Positions 5,962-7,919 of a stretch of 7,919 nt of DNA are shown here, piece by piece. The position numbers were made by a program, and so were the translations under genes. Source of the stretch: Acetobacteraceae bacterium (GTDB taxonomy: Bacteria > Pseudomonadota > Alphaproteobacteria > Acetobacterales > Acetobacteraceae). The stretch lies in assembly GCA_003133265.1 (NCBI GenBank), contig PKWQ01000190.1:1-7919 (forward strand), written 5' to 3'. A model generated the notes under the pieces. The model searched no databases. It saw nothing but the letters and a program-made list of their open reading frames with translations, and was not told the origin of the DNA. Position 1 is the stretch's first letter. The number at the start of each line of letters is the position of its first letter.

Positions 5962-6146
5962 GTCAAAATCCGTGCAAAAGAATGGGAAAATTAACCAATA
6001 TCGGCATCGTGGCGATATTGCGCGTTCGGGGTCGTCGCATCGACTATTCTCTGTTGCCGACCCACGCAGACTCCATCATATCGTTGGCAAGCATTCATGC
6101 TCTTGTGAACCGCCCGCATAGACTCTGGACGAAGGACCATTTCCAG
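5962..6146. other. Divergent intergenic region between lpxI and the small 72-residue gene
   Basis: This 185-bp stretch is noticeably less GC-rich than the coding DNA. It should contain the promoter for lpxI-gloA (- strand) and probably that of the small + strand gene. The palindrome at 5996-6020 is the only clear structure. The frame of the small gene stays open through this region back to 5937, but the predicted residues show no family resemblance and no coding-like wobble bias, so I treat it as non-coding. Confidence 0.45.
5996..6020. promoter_or_regulatory. Palindrome upstream of lpxI, candidate operator
   Basis: CAATATCG (5996-6003) and CGATATTG (6013-6020) form a perfect 8-bp inverted repeat with a 9-nt spacer. 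It is AT-richer than the surroundings, lies 35 bp upstream of the first lpxI ATG, and is on the side where the lpxI promoter must be. The centre-to-centre distance of 17 bp fits a dimeric regulator binding successive major grooves. No -10/-35 pair can be assigned with confidence beside it (TTAATT on the - strand is a weak -10 candidate). Confidence 0.4.
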
Positions 6147-6365
6147 ATGGACGATAGCAGCGACCCTCCCGAGGATTATTCTGCCTCAGCACGCGGGATA
6201 ATCAATTGTCTGCGGATGCTGGCCGAGGAAGCCGCGGGCCTGCGACTGAATGACACCGCCGCGGCGCTACACCGCGCGATCGCGGTTTGTACCGCCGAAT
6301 GCGAGGGCTTCGCTCCATTGCCGCCGCACCTGGACAGCTTCGAAATCAAGCGGCGATCCCACTGA
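6147..6365 (+). CDS. Small hypothetical protein (72 residues), opposite-strand gene inside the lpx cluster
   Basis: The product is not recognised as a named family. The core, residues 16-44 (GIINCLRMLAEEAAGLRLNDTAAALHRAI), reads as two amphipathic helices. It resembles short alphaproteobacterial proteins with an 'LRmLAeEAa.L.L..T..AL..AI' pattern that I recall only as hypotheticals. There is no signal peptide or membrane segment, and the C-terminal end is basic (KRRSH). The ATG at 6147 is preferred: GAAGGA lies at 6131-6136 with a 10-nt spacer, and the region upstream in frame does not look coding. It runs against the surrounding genes, tail to tail with lpxA; the two stop codons are 6 bp apart inside one palindrome. 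Coding status is likely but not certain. Confidence 0.6.
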   Translation: MDDSSDPPEDYSASARGIINCLRMLAEEAAGLRLNDTAAALHRAIAVCTAECEGFAPLPPHLDSFEIKRRSH

Positions 6366-6375
6366 GCCGGCTCAG
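6362..6375. repeat. 14-bp perfect palindrome carrying both convergent stop codons
   Basis: CTGAGCCGGCTCAG equals its own reverse complement. It contains the TGA of the 72-residue gene on the + strand (6363-6365) and the TGA of lpxA on the - strand (6372-6374). As RNA it could only fold with a tiny loop, so it is at best a weak terminator element. It may be chance in GC-rich DNA. Confidence 0.5.
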
Positions 6376-7226
6376 CCGGCATCGGCCTCCGGGTGCCCGA
6401 CAATTTTGGCGCGAATCAGCCCACGGTGGCTCGGCGCGTCGATGAAGGCCAGGATCTCGGCAACCAGCGGGTCCGCCCCGAAGCGGGCGCGGGTCTCGGC
6501 GAGCCGGGCGGTGAAGACGTCCTCGTGGCGGAACAAGGTCCGAAACGCGCTGCGCAGGCGCATGATCTGAGTCTTGTCGAAGCCGCGGCGCTTCAGCCCG
6601 ATCACGTTGAGGCCGGCAAGCCGCGCGCGATTGCCGATCACGCTGCCGAACGGGATCACATCGGCTTCCACACCGGACACGCCGCCGATCATCGCGGCAC
6701 GGCCGATACGCACGAACTGATGGATCGCCGCCGCCCCGCCGATCACCGCGTGGTCGCCGATCGAGACATGCCCGCCCATCACCGCGTTGTTGGCGACGAT
6801 GACGTTATTGCCGAGGGAACAATCGTGCGCCACATGCGCGACCGCCATCAACAGGCAGTCGGCACCCACGCGGGTTACGCCGGCGCCGGTGACGGTGCCA
6901 CGATGGATCGTGCAATGCTCGCGCACCTGGGTACGCGCGCCGATCTCGCAGCGCGTCGGCTCGCCGTTGTATTTCAGATCCTGCGGCGGCAGCCCGACGG
7001 TGCAGAACGGAAACAGCACCACGCCCGGACCGATATGCGTATGTCCGTCCACCACCACATGCGAGACAAGCCGCGCTCCCTCGCCGATCACCACGTCGGG
7101 ACCGACGGTGCAGTACGGGCCGATGCTGACGCCCGCGCCAAGCTCCGCCCCCGGGGCGACGATCGCGCTGGGATGGATGCTGACGCCTTCAAGCCGCGTC
7201 GCGCGAGGTGCAGTCAGAGCATCCAT
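6372..7226 (-). CDS. lpxA: Acyl-ACP--UDP-N-acetylglucosamine O-acyltransferase LpxA
   Basis: LpxA catalyses the first step of lipid A synthesis, moving an R-3-hydroxyacyl chain from acyl carrier protein to the 3-OH of UDP-GlcNAc in the cytoplasm. The 284-residue protein has the left-handed beta-helix hexapeptide pattern from about residue 18 (IHPSAIVAPGAELGAGVSIGPY) to about 195. Specific LpxA marks: QDLKYNGEPTRCEIG, VREHCTIHRGT, AVAHVAHDCSLGNN with catalytic His134 (E. coli His125) and His131, GGHVSIGDHAVIGG, HQFVRIGRAAMIGGVSGVEADVIPFG, and the NVIGLKRRGF entry to the C-terminal helical domain. An N-terminal extension of about 15 residues precedes the usual start, and the ribosome-binding sequence at 7226 is weak, so a slightly different start is possible. 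It lies 141 bp after fabZ, a wide gap for these two genes. The stop is TGA at 6372-6374. Confidence 0.97.
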   Translation of the reverse strand: MDALTAPRATRLEGVSIHPSAIVAPGAELGAGVSIGPYCTVGPDVVIGEGARLVSHVVVDGHTHIGPGVVLFPFCTVGLPPQDLKYNGEPTRCEIGARTQVREHCTIHRGTVTGAGVTRVGADCLLMAVAHVAHDCSLGNNVIVANNAVMGGHVSIGDHAVIGGAAAIHQFVRIGRAAMIGGVSGVEADVIPFGSVIGNRARLAGLNVIGLKRRGFDKTQIMRLRSAFRTLFRHEDVFTARLAETRARFGADPLVAEILAFIDAPSHRGLIRAKIVGHPEADAG

Positions 7227-7367
7227 GTCATGCCATCTTTCGAGTGATACCGGCCAGCGGAAACTAGGCCCGGGCCGACAGAGTCACCAACACAATCATT
7301 GTTGCTGGATATTTCGATGAATGCCTTGTAACTGGTTGTTTCAACATGAAAAAAACAGCGGCAAACC
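7227..7367. other. Unusually wide fabZ-lpxA gap
   Basis: These 141 bp separate two genes that usually almost touch. On the - strand the gap begins with a T7 run close after the fabZ stop and contains TTGAAA near 7338-7343, a -35-like hexamer without a good -10. It also has a short CAACA/TGTTG inverted repeat (7292-7308) and a GGCCCGGGCC palindrome (7267-7276). It may hold a separate lpxA promoter, but none can be assigned firmly. No coding frame in it is convincing. Confidence 0.4.
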
Positions 7368-7375
7368 TCAACTGT
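7349..7375 (-). terminator. Weak terminator/attenuator-like site at the end of fabZ
   Basis: Read on the - strand, ACAG (7375-7372) can pair with CTGT (7358-7355), extended by wobble pairs. A run of seven T (7355-7349) follows directly. The stem overlaps the fabZ stop codon. The stem is weak, so full termination is doubtful, but the stem-plus-T7 order is right for an intrinsic terminator or attenuator between fabZ and lpxA. Confidence 0.27.
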
Positions 7376-7859
7376 CCATGATCATCGCAGCAAAGGTGGC
7401 CTCGGCCACGGACACGCCGTCCACGCGCGCGACCGCGCTGAATTTCCAGACATTGCCACGGCTGCGATCCTTGGTGACATGGATCCGCAGTTGATCGCCG
7501 GGCACCACGGGGCGGCGGAACTTCGCGATCTCGATGGACATGAAATAGACCACCTTGCCCGCCGCGTCCGGTCCCAGCGTCTCGACCACCAGCACGGCGG
7601 CGGTCTGCGCCATGCTTTCGATGATCAGCACACCCGGCATCACCGGATGGCCCGGGAAATGCCCCTGGAAGAACGACTCGTTGATCGAGACATTCTTGAT
7701 CCCGATGGCGGAATGGTCGCACACCACATCCACCACGCGATCGATCATCAGGAATGGGTGGCGGTGCGGGATCGCGCGCATGATGCGCGCGATATCGACC
7801 ACCTCGATGATGTCGCCCGGGGGGGCTCCGCTCGCTGGTTGTTCTGTCGTGGCATCCAT
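7368..7859 (-). CDS. fabZ: 3-hydroxyacyl-[acyl-carrier-protein] dehydratase FabZ
   Basis: FabZ dehydrates R-3-hydroxyacyl-ACP to trans-2-enoyl-ACP in fatty acid elongation. It competes with LpxA and LpxD for 3-hydroxyacyl-ACP, and its gene commonly sits between theirs. The 163-residue hot-dog-fold protein shows IMRAIPHRHPFLMIDRV (26-42), then FFQGHFPGHPVMPGVLIIESMAQ with catalytic His67 and Glu81, and KFRRPVVPGDQL in the second half. The C-terminus AEATFAAMIMDS is standard. Before the family core there is an N-terminal extension of about 20 residues, Ala/Pro/Gly-rich and encoded partly by a seven-C run (7819-7825). The start at 7859 lies 5 nt after the preceding stop, with only a weak GGA upstream, so translation may be coupled to that gene. 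Confidence 0.97.
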   Translation of the reverse strand: MDATTEQPASGAPPGDIIEVVDIARIMRAIPHRHPFLMIDRVVDVVCDHSAIGIKNVSINESFFQGHFPGHPVMPGVLIIESMAQTAAVLVVETLGPDAAGKVVYFMSIEIAKFRRPVVPGDQLRIHVTKDRSRGNVWKFSAVARVDGVSVAEATFAAMIMDS

Positions 7860-7864
7860 GGCGT

Positions 7865-7919
7865 TCAGTCCGTACTCGTTTGCCTGCTCGCACCCTGCCC
7901 GCGCGCCAGTTTGCGCAGG
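7865..7919 (-). CDS. lpxD: 3' end of the gene upstream of fabZ, probably lpxD
   Basis: Only the last 17 codons are in the window (LRKLARGQGASRQTSTD, stop TGA at 7865-7867). The frame is open to the edge and ends 5 bp before fabZ, as expected for the same operon. The Leu/Arg-rich LRKLAR text is compatible with the C-terminal helix of LpxD, the N-acyltransferase of the third lipid A step. The identification rests mainly on the common lpxD-fabZ-lpxA-lpxI order, so the symbol is an inference. Another ORF could occupy this place. Confidence 0.5.
   Translation of the reverse strand, partial: LRKLARGQGASRQTSTD

Noticed and set aside
5937..6146. Longer version of the small + strand gene starting at 5937 or 5982.
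   Set aside because: It would overlap the lpxI start, has no good ribosome-binding site, and the added residues show neither coding bias nor family resemblance.
6393..7247. Long + strand open frame opposite lpxA (284 codons).
   Set aside because: Its His/Asp/Arg-rich text is the antisense of the hexapeptide repeats. LpxA is certain on the other strand.

Overview
The window is GC-rich bacterial chromosomal DNA, densely coding, with wobble positions dominated by G and C. The lipid A genes on the right use LpxI rather than LpxH. That choice, together with the GC content and the look of the small lipoprotein, suggests an alphaproteobacterium, most likely Acetobacteraceae/Rhodospirillales. This placement rests on family recall, not on a database search.

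Left part (1-1950): the 3' end of a hydantoinase/5-oxoprolinase subunit A gene runs off the left edge on the + strand. It converges on a secreted CHAP-domain protein, probably a cell-wall hydrolase, on the - strand. That gene has a leader of about 275 bp holding an inverted repeat and, at its far end, a long stem-loop behind ridA.

Middle part (1925-4700): on the - strand lie an unrecognised 178-residue protein, a 137-residue lipoprotein whose start overlaps the stop of the first by ATGA, and then a RidA-family enamine/imine deaminase. Divergently transcribed on the + strand is a 422-residue amidase-signature enzyme with an intact Lys-Ser-Ser triad. It ends at a perfect 13-bp hairpin in the convergent gap before gloA.

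Right part (4706-7919): a lipid A / Raetz-pathway cluster on the - strand, read as [lpxD end] - fabZ - lpxA - lpxI - gloA. FabZ makes the unsaturated acyl-ACP used for acyl chains, LpxA adds the first acyl chain to UDP-GlcNAc, and LpxI cleaves UDP-2,3-diacylglucosamine to lipid X. The usual next gene, lpxB, is absent. A Ni-type glyoxalase I gene overlaps the lpxI stop instead. The cluster is also interrupted twice: by a 141-bp gap with a weak terminator-like T7 site between fabZ and lpxA, and by about 400 bp between lpxA and lpxI that holds a small + strand gene and a palindrome in front of lpxI.

I found no tRNA, rRNA, CRISPR array, insertion sequence or phage gene, and no clearly new defence or biosynthetic system. 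The points most worth a second look are the rearranged and interrupted lpx cluster, the unknown protein/lipoprotein pair, and several hairpins and palindromes in the gaps.
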